A DNA stretch of 64,000 nt from JADHMP01 sp016779985 (GCA_016779985.1 JADHMP010000003.1:148934-212933), one strand, 5' to 3'. Shown: positions 27,638 to 37,062, counted from the first letter of the stretch. Notes: generated by a model from the letters alone, not told the origin. Translations and numbers: made by a program.

Positions 27638-28615
27638 ATGGAAGTAACTGCAGCAACAGATGAGCAATCAAACATTTGGGGAGGGGGCAATAAGCCCCTA
27701 AAGGCTAGTTATGGCAAGCTAATGATGTGGTTTTTTATCGTATCTGATGCCTTGACCTTTTCGGGTTTCTTAGTATCCTATGGGTTTTCACGTTTTAAAA
27801 ACATCAATTCATGGCCAATAGCCGATGAGGTTTTTACTCACTTTCCCTTTCTTCATGGTATTGATGCTCCAATGTATTATGTAGCACTCATGACTTTCAT
27901 TTTAATTTTTTCATCGGTCACAATGGTTCTAGCTGTAGATGCGGGTCACCATATGGACAAATCTAAAGTCACTTTTTATATGTTACTTACCATAGTTGGA
28001 GGAGCCATTTTTGTGGGTTCACAAGCGTGGGAGTGGAAAAATTTTATTAGTGGAGAATATGGCGCTTTAGAAACCAAAGGAGGACAAATACTTCAATTTG
28101 TGCAAGCAGATACTGGCAAAAGGGCAGCTATTGAAGATTTTGCAGTTCTCCAGCCCACAGAAAGAACTACACATCAAAAAAATAATGGTTTGTGGTTTGC
28201 TCAAGAAAGTACCTTATCTACTTTTAGTATTGCTGAAGTCAAAACAGGATTTCAAGCAGATGATAATTTAGTAATCCGAACGGAGTTGCTGGATGAAAAT
28301 GGGCAAAAAACCGTTCTTTCCAGAGCTGAATCTTTAGCTAAAATCGAAGAGGCTCAAATTGTAGTTGAAGGTGCCAATTTGATTAGAAATGAATATGGCA
28401 ATAGACTCTTTGCAGATTTCTTTTTCTTTATAACAGGCTTTCACGGTTTTCACGTTTTCTCAGGAGTAGTGATTAACATTATCATTTTCTTTAATGTCAT
28501 TTTAGGTACTTATGAAAAAAGGGGGCATTATGAAATGGTTGAGAAAGTGGGCCTTTATTGGCACTTTGTAGATTTAGTTTGGGTTTTTGTATTTACCTTT
28601 TTCTATTTGGTTTAA
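27638..28615 (+). CDS. Cytochrome c oxidase subunit III (long form)
   Basis: A 325-residue membrane protein. The N-terminal part has KLMMWFFIVSDALTFSGFLVS and two more helices; a soluble loop of roughly 95 residues (about 140-250) follows; the C-terminal part has FFFFITGFHGFHVFSG and VGLYWHFVDLVWVFVFTFFY. The last two segments are the subunit III signature. The long loop is, from memory, usual for the Bacteroidota form. It sits 36 bases after the short paralog and 16 bases before the subunit-IV-like gene. Subunit III supports the caa3/aa3-type oxidase core at the inner membrane. Confidence 0.93.
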   Translation: MEVTAATDEQSNIWGGGNKPLKASYGKLMMWFFIVSDALTFSGFLVSYGFSRFKNINSWPIADEVFTHFPFLHGIDAPMYYVALMTFILIFSSVTMVLAVDAGHHMDKSKVTFYMLLTIVGGAIFVGSQAWEWKNFISGEYGALETKGGQILQFVQADTGKRAAIEDFAVLQPTERTTHQKNNGLWFAQESTLSTFSIAEVKTGFQADDNLVIRTELLDENGQKTVLSRAESLAKIEEAQIVVEGANLIRNEYGNRLFADFFFFITGFHGFHVFSGVVINIIIFFNVILGTYEKRGHYEMVEKVGLYWHFVDLVWVFVFTFFYLV

Positions 28616-28631
28616 TCTAGTTTAAATTATT

Positions 28632-29012
28632 ATGGCTGTAGAACATAAATTAGCAATCTTTAGGGGTTTATTAAAATTTAAATCCAATCAGCAAAAAATT
28701 TGGGGAGTATTGATATTCCTTTCTATTGTGACAACTATTGAGGTCGCTTTGGGTATTATTAAGCCCGCCTTTTTGCTCACTCCTTTTTTGAGTATGAAAT
28801 TACTCAATTGGATTTTTATCATTTTAACTATCGTAAAAGCTTATTATATTGCCTGGGACTTTATGCACCTGAGGGATGAAACCAGTGGACTAAAAAATGC
28901 AATTGTGTTGCCACTACTTATTTTAATCCCTTATTTAGCTTTTATCTTAATTCTTGAGGCAGATTATATTTTTGAGGTCATGAAAAATGGCTTTGTCAGT
29001 TGGAACTTCTGA
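28632..29012 (+). CDS. Cytochrome c oxidase subunit IV family protein
   Basis: A 126-residue membrane protein with three hydrophobic segments (about 27-45, 55-75, 85-108), the pattern of prokaryotic subunit IV (CtaF/COX4-like). The loop KAYYIAWDFMHLRDETSGLK between the second and third helices is the conserved part of this family. It is 16 bases downstream of cox3, so it is co-transcribed. Its likely role is to stabilise the oxidase complex. Confidence 0.88.
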   Translation: MAVEHKLAIFRGLLKFKSNQQKIWGVLIFLSIVTTIEVALGIIKPAFLLTPFLSMKLLNWIFIILTIVKAYYIAWDFMHLRDETSGLKNAIVLPLLILIPYLAFILILEADYIFEVMKNGFVSWNF

Positions 29013-29057
29013 TGTTTCAGTTGTTGAGGTAATTTTTACTTCTTTTTACTTAAAAAA

Positions 29058-29720
29058 ATGAAAGGGAAAATGAAAAAGCAATTAGTATTAGGGGTTCTGT
29101 TTGTATTTCCACTGTTGGTCTATTTATTTTTTGCTTCCGGTAAAAATAATTTTGCTAAACTTCCTACTTTAACTCCTAATATTCAATCTCTTCCAATAAA
29201 TAAGGATTTCTCAAATCGTTCGGTCACACTAAAAGATCATATTTCTATTCTAGGCTATTGGGGAGGAGATTTGTCAGACAAAAAGGCCGAGGCGCTTAAT
29301 TTAAATGAAAAAATATTCAAACGGTTCAATGGTTTTGATGATTTTCAGTTTGTTTTTTTTGTAAACGAAGAGAATGAAGAAGAAGTCCAAGCCCTTAAAA
29401 ATGCCCTTCAAACAGGAACAGGAACCGATTTGAGCAATTGGTATTTTTTACCCTCCTCCCCAAAACAAATTCAATCTCATTTTCAATCTCTCAAAACACC
29501 TTATCAACTTAATCAACAATACAGCACTCCCTATGTATTCATTGTTGATAAAAATTTAAATTTGAGGGGAAGAAATGATGATGAAGATATGGAAGAGCTC
29601 TTCGGTTTTGACGCCAGATCAGTAGCAGAAATTTCAAAGAAAATGATAGATGACGTTAAAGTAATTTTGGCCGAATATCGCTTAGCTCTCAAAATATATA
29701 ACTCAGATCGAAAAAAATAA
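29058..29720 (+). CDS. Membrane-anchored SCO/thioredoxin-like protein without cysteines
   Basis: A 220-residue protein with an N-terminal anchor (about residues 8-25) and a soluble domain outside the inner membrane. The segments VTLKDHISILGYWGGDL and YSTPYVFIVDKNLNLRGR line up with the first and last strands of SCO/thioredoxin folds (compare GYFALIDKNGFIRSR in the next gene). The protein has no cysteine at all, so it cannot bind copper or do redox chemistry as SCO does. It lies 4 bases before the true SCO gene. It may be a structural partner or assembly factor for the oxidase. A second in-frame ATG at 29070 is an equally good start. The fold assignment is by eye. Confidence 0.7.
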   Translation: MKGKMKKQLVLGVLFVFPLLVYLFFASGKNNFAKLPTLTPNIQSLPINKDFSNRSVTLKDHISILGYWGGDLSDKKAEALNLNEKIFKRFNGFDDFQFVFFVNEENEEEVQALKNALQTGTGTDLSNWYFLPSSPKQIQSHFQSLKTPYQLNQQYSTPYVFIVDKNLNLRGRNDDEDMEELFGFDARSVAEISKKMIDDVKVILAEYRLALKIYNSDRKK

Positions 29721-29724
29721 AAAA

Positions 29725-30420
29725 ATGAATAAAATAGGCTATTTCGGACTTGCAGGTGTGATCATCCTTTTTAGTATTTTGTTTATTCCCAAGATAGTTG
29801 CACGCTTTCAGTCTGACACGGTGGTAGAAGACAATAGAGCCACTTCAGCTGAGCCTTTAAGTTATATTCAACTCAATGGTCAAACAAAAAATGTGCCTCC
29901 CTTTACCTTTTTAAATCAAGACAGTTTATTCATTTCTAATGAAGACTATAAAGACAAAGTCTATGTTGCTGAATTTTTCTTCACCTCCTGCCCAACTATT
30001 TGCCCCATAATGAATAAGAACATGAAATTAATTGAAGAAAAATTTGGTCAGCGAAATGATTTCGGCATCGCCTCATTTTCTATAGACCCAGACCACGATA
30101 GCCCTTCTGTTTTGAAACTCTATGCAGAACAATATGACGTTTTTTCATTAAATTGGCACTTTTTAACAGGGGAAAAAGAGAAAATCTATCAGCTTGCCAA
30201 CAGAGGTTTTAATATCTATGCTGGAATAAATCCAGATATTGCAGGTGGTTTTGAACATCAAGGCTATTTTGCACTCATTGATAAAAATGGTTTTATACGC
30301 TCTAGAACAGATCGGTTTGATAATCCAATAGTATATTATATTGGTATTGATCAAGAAGACGGCTCAAAAGAACAAGTTGAATGGTTGATAGAAGATATCG
30401 ATAAACTATTATTAGAATGA
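29725..30420 (+). CDS. SCO1/SenC-family copper chaperone
   Basis: A 231-residue inner-membrane-anchored protein with its soluble domain in the periplasm. The copper site is complete: C89 and C93 in FFTSCPTICPIM, and H178 in GFEHQGYFALID. SCO proteins deliver copper to the CuA centre of oxidase subunit II. N-terminal helix about residues 4-20. It starts 4 bases after the cysteine-free SCO-like gene and overlaps the DUF420 gene by ATGA. Confidence 0.94.
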   Translation: MNKIGYFGLAGVIILFSILFIPKIVARFQSDTVVEDNRATSAEPLSYIQLNGQTKNVPPFTFLNQDSLFISNEDYKDKVYVAEFFFTSCPTICPIMNKNMKLIEEKFGQRNDFGIASFSIDPDHDSPSVLKLYAEQYDVFSLNWHFLTGEKEKIYQLANRGFNIYAGINPDIAGGFEHQGYFALIDKNGFIRSRTDRFDNPIVYYIGIDQEDGSKEQVEWLIEDIDKLLLE

Positions 30421-30953
30421 TGAAAGATAAAATTAGGTCTAAGGAGATCAAAAACAGATACCTTATCTGGGTAGTTTCGGTGGCTATACCTGTCATAGTT
30501 GGAATCCTATTTGCTGTTCGAATACCAAATGTTGCTCCCCTTTCTTTTTTACCACCAATATATGCTGGAATTAATGGGGTCACTGCAATAGTCCTAATTG
30601 CTGCCTACACCGCCGTTAGACGAAAAAACCTTGCTCTTCATGAGCAATTGATGAAAACGGCAATAGCACTTTCTGTTGTTTTTTTAGGCATGTATGTTGC
30701 TTATCATATGACCTCTGACCCCACACCCTACGGTGGTGAAGGGACTTTAAAATATATCTATTATTTCATTTTAATTTCCCATATATTATTATCCATAGGA
30801 ATAATCCCCATGGTATTAGTTACCTATGTGCGGGCTGTTTCTAAACTTTTTACAGAACACAAAAAAATTGCACGATATACTTTTCCTATTTGGCTCTATA
30901 TTGCTATTACTGGTGTTATAGTTTATTTAATGATAGCACCTTATTACACTTAA
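30417..30953 (+). CDS. DUF420 membrane protein (oxidase biogenesis)
   Basis: A 178-residue protein with about five hydrophobic segments. It carries conserved DUF420 features: INGVTAIVLIAAYTAVRRKNLALHEQLM with a His, MYVAYHMTSDPTPYGGEG, and FILISHILLSIGIIPMVL with a His near the helix end. A DUF420 protein (CtaM) is required for caa3 oxidase maturation in Bacillus/Staphylococcus; a similar role here is inferred from family and operon position. It overlaps the SCO gene by 4 bases and is followed 5 bases later by the small CxxC protein. Confidence 0.88.
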   Translation: MMKDKIRSKEIKNRYLIWVVSVAIPVIVGILFAVRIPNVAPLSFLPPIYAGINGVTAIVLIAAYTAVRRKNLALHEQLMKTAIALSVVFLGMYVAYHMTSDPTPYGGEGTLKYIYYFILISHILLSIGIIPMVLVTYVRAVSKLFTEHKKIARYTFPIWLYIAITGVIVYLMIAPYYT

Positions 30954-30958
30954 TTAAG

Positions 30959-31177
30959 ATGAAAAATAATTTTACATTTTTTATAATTTTAATTTTTCTT
31001 TTTAGCTTCATAGAAATCAATGCTCAATGCTCAATGTGCCGGGCTGTATTACAATCAGAAGAGGCCCAAGAAACAGCTAAAGGAATCAATAACGGGATTT
31101 TATATTTGATGGCTCTTCCCTATATTTTAGTTGCTCTTGTGGGTTGGAAAGTGATACAAATTTTAAAAAAAGAATAA
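30959..31177 (+). CDS. Small exported membrane protein with CSMC motif
   Basis: A 72-residue protein; the start at 30959 is chosen because it gives a clean signal sequence (about residues 6-21, ending INAQ) right after the DUF420 stop. An upstream in-frame extension would run through that gene. The mature protein begins QCSMCRAVLQ, so a CxxC pair is at its very N-terminus, followed by the segment AQETAKGINNGILYLM and a C-terminal membrane helix (about 44-65). It appears to be a conserved last gene of flavobacterial oxidase operons. The CxxC could bind a metal or heme at the membrane surface; no function is known to me. Confidence 0.8.
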   Translation: MKNNFTFFIILIFLFSFIEINAQCSMCRAVLQSEEAQETAKGINNGILYLMALPYILVALVGWKVIQILKKE

Positions 31178-31260
31178 TTTTTGTAACATTTTTGGGTTTT
31201 CATGGTCTAATTATAAGATGATGATAAAAAATACGATATTTGACATGCATTTAAAATAAA

Positions 31261-31962
31261 ATGATAGCAATAAAAGACCTACACAAATCTTACAAAATGG
31301 GTGATTCCTCACTTCATGTCTTAAAAGGCATAGACTTTAATGTCCAAGAAGGGGAGTTAGTCGCCATTATGGGGTCTTCAGGCTCTGGTAAATCAACGCT
31401 ATTGAATATTTTAGGGATGCTTGACTCGGCTGACAAAGGGCATTATGAGTTAGATGGTGTAGCAATTAAAGATCTAAATGAAACTAAGGCAGCGAAATAT
31501 CGCAACCAATTTTTAGGATTCGTTTTTCAATCATTCAATTTAATAAATTATAAGAATGCCCTTGAAAACGTTGCACTACCTCTGTATTATCAGGGTGTTA
31601 AAAGAAAAGAAAGACAAAAACAAGCATTAGATTATTTGACCAAGGTAGGCTTACATGATTGGGCCTCTCATTTACCCAATGAGCTTTCAGGCGGACAAAA
31701 ACAACGCGTTGCAATTGCTCGTGCTATGGCCTCAAAACCAAAAGTACTTTTAGCTGACGAGCCCACAGGTGCTCTAGACACTAAAACCTCTTATGAGGTG
31801 ATGGAGCTTATACAACAAATCAATGAAGAAGGGAAAACGATTTTAGTGGTTACACACGAACCTGACATTGCCCAAATGTGCAAAAGAATCGTAAAATTGA
31901 AGGACGGCGTGATTGTTGAAGATACATTAACAGAACAAGTAGCCGCTTCAAATCATGTTTAG
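31261..31962 (+). CDS. ABC transporter ATP-binding protein, MacB/LolD type
   Basis: A 233-residue cytoplasmic ATPase. Walker A GSSGSGKST (38-46), signature LSGGQKQR, Walker B VLLADEPTG, and the switch His in VVTHEP are all present. Sequence and length fit the MacB/LolD/FtsE group, which drives mechanotransmission permeases rather than import. It overlaps the first permease gene by 8 bases. Together with two permeases, an adaptor and a TolC-like channel it forms a tripartite exporter. No clear promoter was found in the 83 bases before it. Confidence 0.93.
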   Translation: MIAIKDLHKSYKMGDSSLHVLKGIDFNVQEGELVAIMGSSGSGKSTLLNILGMLDSADKGHYELDGVAIKDLNETKAAKYRNQFLGFVFQSFNLINYKNALENVALPLYYQGVKRKERQKQALDYLTKVGLHDWASHLPNELSGGQKQRVAIARAMASKPKVLLADEPTGALDTKTSYEVMELIQQINEEGKTILVVTHEPDIAQMCKRIVKLKDGVIVEDTLTEQVAASNHV

Positions 31963-33184
31963 TAGAGACCGCTGGCAAGAAATTTTTCAAACAATTAGTA
32001 AAAATAAAATGCGCACCTTTTTATCTGGTTTTACCGTTGCACTGGGCATTTTTATTTTTGTTGTTCTGTATGGCTTAGGAAATGGTCTTAAAAATTCTTT
32101 TAAAAAGTTTTTTGTTGATGATGCCAACAATGTCATTTTCATCTATCCTGGAAAAACCTCCAAACCCTACAAAGGATTTAAAGCCAATCGTAGAATAGAA
32201 TTTGAAAATAGTGATCTGGATGATATAAAAGAAAATTTCACCTTTTTTTTGGAGGACATTACTCCTAGAATTTCAAGAAACGCCAACGTCCGCTATAAAA
32301 ATGAAAGCAATTCATACAATACTAGAGGTGTTGCACCCGCCAATCAAAAAGTGGAAAAAACGATCATTATGCAAGGGCGTTATCTTAATAACAACGATAT
32401 CCTAAACAAAACGAAACACGCTGTTATTGGTCGACTAGTGGCTAAAGATCTTTTTAAAGACGAGAACCCTGTTGGTGCTTATGTTGAAATCAACAGTAGT
32501 GCCTTTAAGGTTATTGGTGTTTTTCAAGATGAAGGTGGAGACAATGAAGAACGCAATATATATATACCCTACACCACAAGACAGCAACTAGAAAAAGGAA
32601 ATGATAAATTAGACCAAATTGTAGTGACCTTTCGAAATGAATTAGGACACACAGGAGCATTGGGGTTTGAAGACGCCTTAAGAAAATTTTTAAAAGAAAA
32701 GAAATTTATTGATCCTACTGACTCAAGTGGGCTTTTTTTTCAAAATGTTGCGGATAACTTAAAGCAGAACCAACAGTTTGCTGGAGCCCTTCAATTGATT
32801 GTTGCCTTTGTCGGTTTGGGAACCCTGATTGCTGGAATCATTGGAATTTCTAATATTATGGTGTTTGTAGTAAAAGAACGAACTAAGGAGCTTGGGATTC
32901 GCAAAGCCCTTGGAGCCACTCCTAAGTCTGTTATACAAATGATTTTACACGAATCTATTTTTATTACCACGCTATCTGGATATGCAGGCCTTTTTCTTGG
33001 CATACTATTATTGCGAAATCTAGGGTTGAAATTAGAAGATTATTTTATTATCTATCCCTATATCAACATAAACACTGCTCTATTTGCTACTTTCATTCTC
33101 ATTCTATTTGGGAGTATTGCAGGGTATATACCCGCCAAAAGAGCTGCCAGTATAAAACCCATAATTGCGCTGCGTGATGAATAG
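31955..33184 (+). CDS. ABC transporter permease, MacB/FtsX type (first of two)
   Basis: A 409-residue inner-membrane protein with the MacB plan: one helix near the N-terminus (about 20-42), a large periplasmic domain (about 45-270), and three C-terminal helices with the conserved cytoplasmic stretch VKERTKELGIRKALGATP between the first two. It starts with MFSRDRWQEIFQTISKNKMRT, closely similar to the next permease. It likely pairs with that protein as a heterodimer. Overlaps its neighbours on both sides. Confidence 0.92.
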   Translation: MFSRDRWQEIFQTISKNKMRTFLSGFTVALGIFIFVVLYGLGNGLKNSFKKFFVDDANNVIFIYPGKTSKPYKGFKANRRIEFENSDLDDIKENFTFFLEDITPRISRNANVRYKNESNSYNTRGVAPANQKVEKTIIMQGRYLNNNDILNKTKHAVIGRLVAKDLFKDENPVGAYVEINSSAFKVIGVFQDEGGDNEERNIYIPYTTRQQLEKGNDKLDQIVVTFRNELGHTGALGFEDALRKFLKEKKFIDPTDSSGLFFQNVADNLKQNQQFAGALQLIVAFVGLGTLIAGIIGISNIMVFVVKERTKELGIRKALGATPKSVIQMILHESIFITTLSGYAGLFLGILLLRNLGLKLEDYFIIYPYININTALFATFILILFGSIAGYIPAKRAASIKPIIALRDE

Positions 33185-34451
33185 TCTAAAAGTGATTTGG
33201 GATACAGATACATGGCAAGAAATTTTTGGTTCCATTGCTAAAAACAAGACACGGACAATAATAACCGTTATAGGTGTTTTGTGGGGAATTTTTATTTATA
33301 TAGCCCTCTCAGGAGCCGCAAAAGGGTTAGACAACGGCTTTGAAAGACAGTTTGAAAATATTGCGAAAAACTCCATGTTTGTCTGGGCACAGAATACAAG
33401 CATTCCTTATGACGGTTTTAAGATCGGAAGAAAAATAGTTCTTAAAGTTTCAGACATCGAATATCTTAAAAGGCAAGTTCCACAAATAGAATATGTTGCT
33501 GCTCGAAATGCTATTGGTGTTTTTGGAGGAACTAGCCCCTTAGTGGTTAGAAAAAATAAATCGAGTAACTATAATGTATATGGTGACTATCCAGATTATA
33601 TAAAAATTGCAACCAAAAAACTATATGACGGGGGGCGCTTTATTAATGACAACGATATTACCCATGCTAGAAAAGTTTGTGTCATTGGAGAACGAACGTT
33701 AGAAGAACTATATGAAAGGGGAGAAAATCCTGTCGGTACCTACATAAGAATTAAAGATATTTATTTTCAGGTGATAGGGGTACATAAATTTATCCAAGGG
33801 GGAGGTTTTGATTCAGATGGTGATATTTATATCCCCTTTACCACTTTTAAAAAAATATATAATACGGGTGACAGAGTTGATTGGTTTACCATTGCAGCCT
33901 ATGATGAGGCCAATGCTGTTGAAGTTGAAAAAGAAATTAAAGCAGCTTTAAGAAGAAGGCATCGTATTTCCCCTCAAGACGAAAGAGCAATTGGATCTTT
34001 CAATTTAGGGGAGGTTTTTACTCGAATAATGGGCTTTTCTAATGGGATGACATTTATTTCACTTATTGTAGGCATAGCAACCATAATTGCAGGAGTAATA
34101 GGGATTGGCAATATTTTATTGATTTCAGTCAAAGAACGCACAAAGGAATTGGGAGTGCGGAGAGCTTTAGGAGCCACCCCAGGAGAGGTTCGTAATCAAA
34201 TAATTTTAGAATCAGTTTTTTTAACTATTGTAGCTGGAATTATGGGAATAATTTTAGGTGCATTAGTACTAGCAGGAATCAATCTGCTAACACAGGATTT
34301 GTCCACTTTCCCTTATACAAATCCCACAGTGCCTATACCTTTAATTTTGGGAGCTTTATTCATAATGATATTTCTAGGCACTCTAATTGGACTAATTCCG
34401 GCACAAAGAGCCGTAAGTATAAAACCTATTGACGCATTAAGAGAAGAATAA
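33177..34451 (+). CDS. ABC transporter permease, MacB/FtsX type (second of two)
   Basis: A 424-residue paralog of the preceding permease, with an N-terminal helix, periplasmic domain, and C-terminal helices with VKERTKELGVRRALGATP. The start at ATG 33177 overlaps the previous stop by 8 bases and gives a protein aligned with its paralog (DTWQEIFGSIAKNKTRT). A TTG at 33165 is a less likely alternative. It is followed 16 bases later by the adaptor gene. A heterodimeric MacB-like pair is common in Bacteroidota. Confidence 0.92.
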   Translation: MNSLKVIWDTDTWQEIFGSIAKNKTRTIITVIGVLWGIFIYIALSGAAKGLDNGFERQFENIAKNSMFVWAQNTSIPYDGFKIGRKIVLKVSDIEYLKRQVPQIEYVAARNAIGVFGGTSPLVVRKNKSSNYNVYGDYPDYIKIATKKLYDGGRFINDNDITHARKVCVIGERTLEELYERGENPVGTYIRIKDIYFQVIGVHKFIQGGGFDSDGDIYIPFTTFKKIYNTGDRVDWFTIAAYDEANAVEVEKEIKAALRRRHRISPQDERAIGSFNLGEVFTRIMGFSNGMTFISLIVGIATIIAGVIGIGNILLISVKERTKELGVRRALGATPGEVRNQIILESVFLTIVAGIMGIILGALVLAGINLLTQDLSTFPYTNPTVPIPLILGALFIMIFLGTLIGLIPAQRAVSIKPIDALREE

Positions 34452-34467
34452 TTTTATAATAAAGAGC

Positions 34468-35598
34468 ATGAAAATTTTAAAATATGTCGGTATTTCGGTC
34501 TTGGTTCTAGGAGGGCTATTTGCAGCAGCTTATTTTATCAAGACGAACAGCAAATCCATTATTGAATATGACACTGAAAATCCTTTTATTTCTTCAATTG
34601 AAAGGAAAACAGTGGTCACTGGCAAGGTGATTCCCGAAGACGAGGTGGAAATTAAACCCCAAATTTCAGGCATCATTGATGTCCTTTTTGTTGAAGAAGG
34701 AGACCAAGTGAAAACAGGAGACTTATTAGCAAAAGTCAAAATAGTGCCCAATGAGCAAAGCCTTAATAGTGCCCGTGGGAGACTAGAAAACACAAAAATT
34801 GTGCTCAAAAATGCAGAGGTACTCTACAAACGAAACAAAGCACTATATGAAAAAGAAATAATTGCAAAGCAAGAATTTGAATCGGCAGAGCTACGCTATA
34901 ACCAAGCCAAGTTAGATGTTGCCAATGCGGCCTCAGACCTTAAAATTATCAGATTGGGGTCAGCAGATGGCTCAACCACAGCAAATACCAATGTACGTGC
35001 TACAGTAGCGGGAACAATTCTTGAAATACCTGTGAAAGAAGGAGACCAAGTTATTGAGAGCAATACTTTTAATGCTGGAACAAGCATTGCGACTATTGCT
35101 GATCTAAACAAAATGATCTTCGAAGGAAAAGTAGATGAAGCTGAAGTAGGCAAACTAAAAGTAGGTATGCCCTTATCAGTAAGCCTCGGAGCTATTGAAG
35201 ACCAGGCCTTTGAAGCCCGTTTAAAATTTATTGCTCCCAAAGGCAATGAAGAGCAAGGGGCTGTCCAATTTATTATTGAAGGAGATATTTATTTAAATGA
35301 TTCTACTTTTGTTCGTGCGGGGTATAGCGCTAACGCCTCGCTCATATTAGAACGAAAAGACAGCATTCTAGTTATTCCAGAATCATTACTGCAATTTGAG
35401 AAAGACTCAGACACTCCATTTGTAGAACTAGAAGTAGAAGGTCAGGAATTTGAAAAGAAAGAAATTGAAACTGGTATTTCAGATGGAATCAATATCGAAA
35501 TTTTATCTGGCCTAACCCTTGAGGATAATATTAAGGTATGGAATAAAACCGAGCCCAAAAAAATAAGAGATGAAGATGAAGCATCAGACTCAAACTAA
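34468..35598 (+). CDS. Efflux periplasmic adaptor subunit, MacA/HlyD type
   Basis: A 376-residue protein with an N-terminal membrane anchor (about 5-24), a biotinyl-lipoyl half motif (VEIKPQISGIIDVLFVEEGD), an alpha-hairpin region (about 90-150), the second lipoyl half (ATVAGTILEIPVKEGDQV) and a beta-barrel domain. Such adaptors bridge an inner-membrane ABC exporter to a TolC-type channel. Position between the permeases and the TolC gene agrees. The exported substrate is unknown. Confidence 0.92.
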   Translation: MKILKYVGISVLVLGGLFAAAYFIKTNSKSIIEYDTENPFISSIERKTVVTGKVIPEDEVEIKPQISGIIDVLFVEEGDQVKTGDLLAKVKIVPNEQSLNSARGRLENTKIVLKNAEVLYKRNKALYEKEIIAKQEFESAELRYNQAKLDVANAASDLKIIRLGSADGSTTANTNVRATVAGTILEIPVKEGDQVIESNTFNAGTSIATIADLNKMIFEGKVDEAEVGKLKVGMPLSVSLGAIEDQAFEARLKFIAPKGNEEQGAVQFIIEGDIYLNDSTFVRAGYSANASLILERKDSILVIPESLLQFEKDSDTPFVELEVEGQEFEKKEIETGISDGINIEILSGLTLEDNIKVWNKTEPKKIRDEDEASDSN

Positions 35599-35608
35599 CT
35601 CAAGTATA

Positions 35609-37024
35609 ATGCATCGCTACATTTTCATTTTTTTATTGTTGTGCACAAGTTTAGGTTTTGGACAAAAACTCACCCTAGAACAATGCATTGCCATTGCCCT
35701 AGAAAAAAACATAAGTATAAAACAAGCTGATTTGGACGTTGAAAATGCCAAAGTTGGGCAATCCGATGCACGTAGTGCTTTTTTACCTAGCATTAATTTA
35801 CAGTCCAACCATTCATGGAATATCGGTTTGAACTCCAATATTACCACAGGGATTTTAGAAAATCTGACAACCCAATTTACGGGTATTTCGGGAAGTGTTG
35901 GTATGACCATTTATAATGGTAATAGAAATTTCTTACAGCTTTATAGGTCCAATTTAGATTTATTAGCACGTGAATATCAATTGCAAGACATGTCAGATGA
36001 TGTTCGACTTTTGATTGCAAATGCTTTTTTACAAATCATGTTTAACGATGAAATATTAAAAGTTTCTAAAACACAGTTGGAATTAAGTCAATCGGAACTA
36101 GAACGGACTAGAAACTTAATCACCTCTGGTGTTTTAGCAGCAGGTGATATATATGAAATTCAGGCTACTGTTGCTTCACAGGAACAAGCTCTGATCAATG
36201 CGGAAAACAACTTGAGACTTTCAAAAATTAATTTAGCTCAATTACTTCTTATTCAAGATTACGAAAACTTTGATATTCAGCTACAAGATTTAGAAGTGCC
36301 ATTTTCAGAGATCACCACTAAAAGCCCCAAAGCCATCTATGAGAAAGCGCTTGAATTTAGAAATGACATAAGAGCGGCAAATACTAATGTTGAAATTGCT
36401 ACTGCCGATATTAAATTAATAAAAGCAGAACAGTTTCCTAGACTGACGGGATTCTATAGTTATAATACTAGGATATCATATAGTGACCAACGTGTTCCAA
36501 ACGGCAATTTTAGTACACAACCAGTAGGATATATAGAATCAACTGGCGAATCTGTTTTGACTCAAGTTCCCGAATTTTCAGTGGTAGGTCCTCCATCCTT
36601 TTTTGATCAATGGAGTTTATATGACGGTCACAATTTTGGTTTGCAACTTTCCATACCTGTTTTTAATCAAAACTCAGTGAAAAATCGAATTACTAGGAGC
36701 AAAATCAATCTAGAGCGATCACAGAATTTATTAGATCAACAAAAATTAGATCTTGAAAACACAATCAATCAAGCCTACAATAATACCAAGGGAGCATTTA
36801 AGATTTATGAAGCTGCACAAACCACTCTTTTAGCTCGAGAGCAAGCCTATAAAAATGCCGGCGATCGTTTGGAAGCTGGAGCGATCAACTCTTTTGAGTT
36901 TATTCAGTCAAAACAACGCTATGAAGAGGCCATGTCAAATTTGGTCAGAGCCAAGTTTGATTATATTTTTAAGTTGAAAGTGTTAGAGTTTTATTTTGGA
37001 CTTCCTGCAAGCTTGAACCCCTAA
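35609..37024 (+). CDS. TolC-family outer-membrane efflux protein
   Basis: A 471-residue outer-membrane channel protein. The start at 35609 lies 10 bases after the adaptor stop and gives a clean signal peptide (IFIFLLLCTSLGFGQ). An in-frame ATG at 35570 overlapping the adaptor would add 13 residues in front. Two OEP repeats are visible: LTLEQCIAIALEKN at the N-terminus with a long helical stretch, and QLSIPVFNQNSVKNRI followed by helices with NAGDRLEAGAINSFEFIQSKQ. TolC proteins trimerise into a barrel-tunnel that completes tripartite exporters. Confidence 0.92.
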   Translation: MHRYIFIFLLLCTSLGFGQKLTLEQCIAIALEKNISIKQADLDVENAKVGQSDARSAFLPSINLQSNHSWNIGLNSNITTGILENLTTQFTGISGSVGMTIYNGNRNFLQLYRSNLDLLAREYQLQDMSDDVRLLIANAFLQIMFNDEILKVSKTQLELSQSELERTRNLITSGVLAAGDIYEIQATVASQEQALINAENNLRLSKINLAQLLLIQDYENFDIQLQDLEVPFSEITTKSPKAIYEKALEFRNDIRAANTNVEIATADIKLIKAEQFPRLTGFYSYNTRISYSDQRVPNGNFSTQPVGYIESTGESVLTQVPEFSVVGPPSFFDQWSLYDGHNFGLQLSIPVFNQNSVKNRITRSKINLERSQNLLDQQKLDLENTINQAYNNTKGAFKIYEAAQTTLLAREQAYKNAGDRLEAGAINSFEFIQSKQRYEEAMSNLVRAKFDYIFKLKVLEFYFGLPASLNP

Positions 37025-37062
37025 GACGTTTTTTTCTATGAGGTTTAGTATTTTTAAAGATA

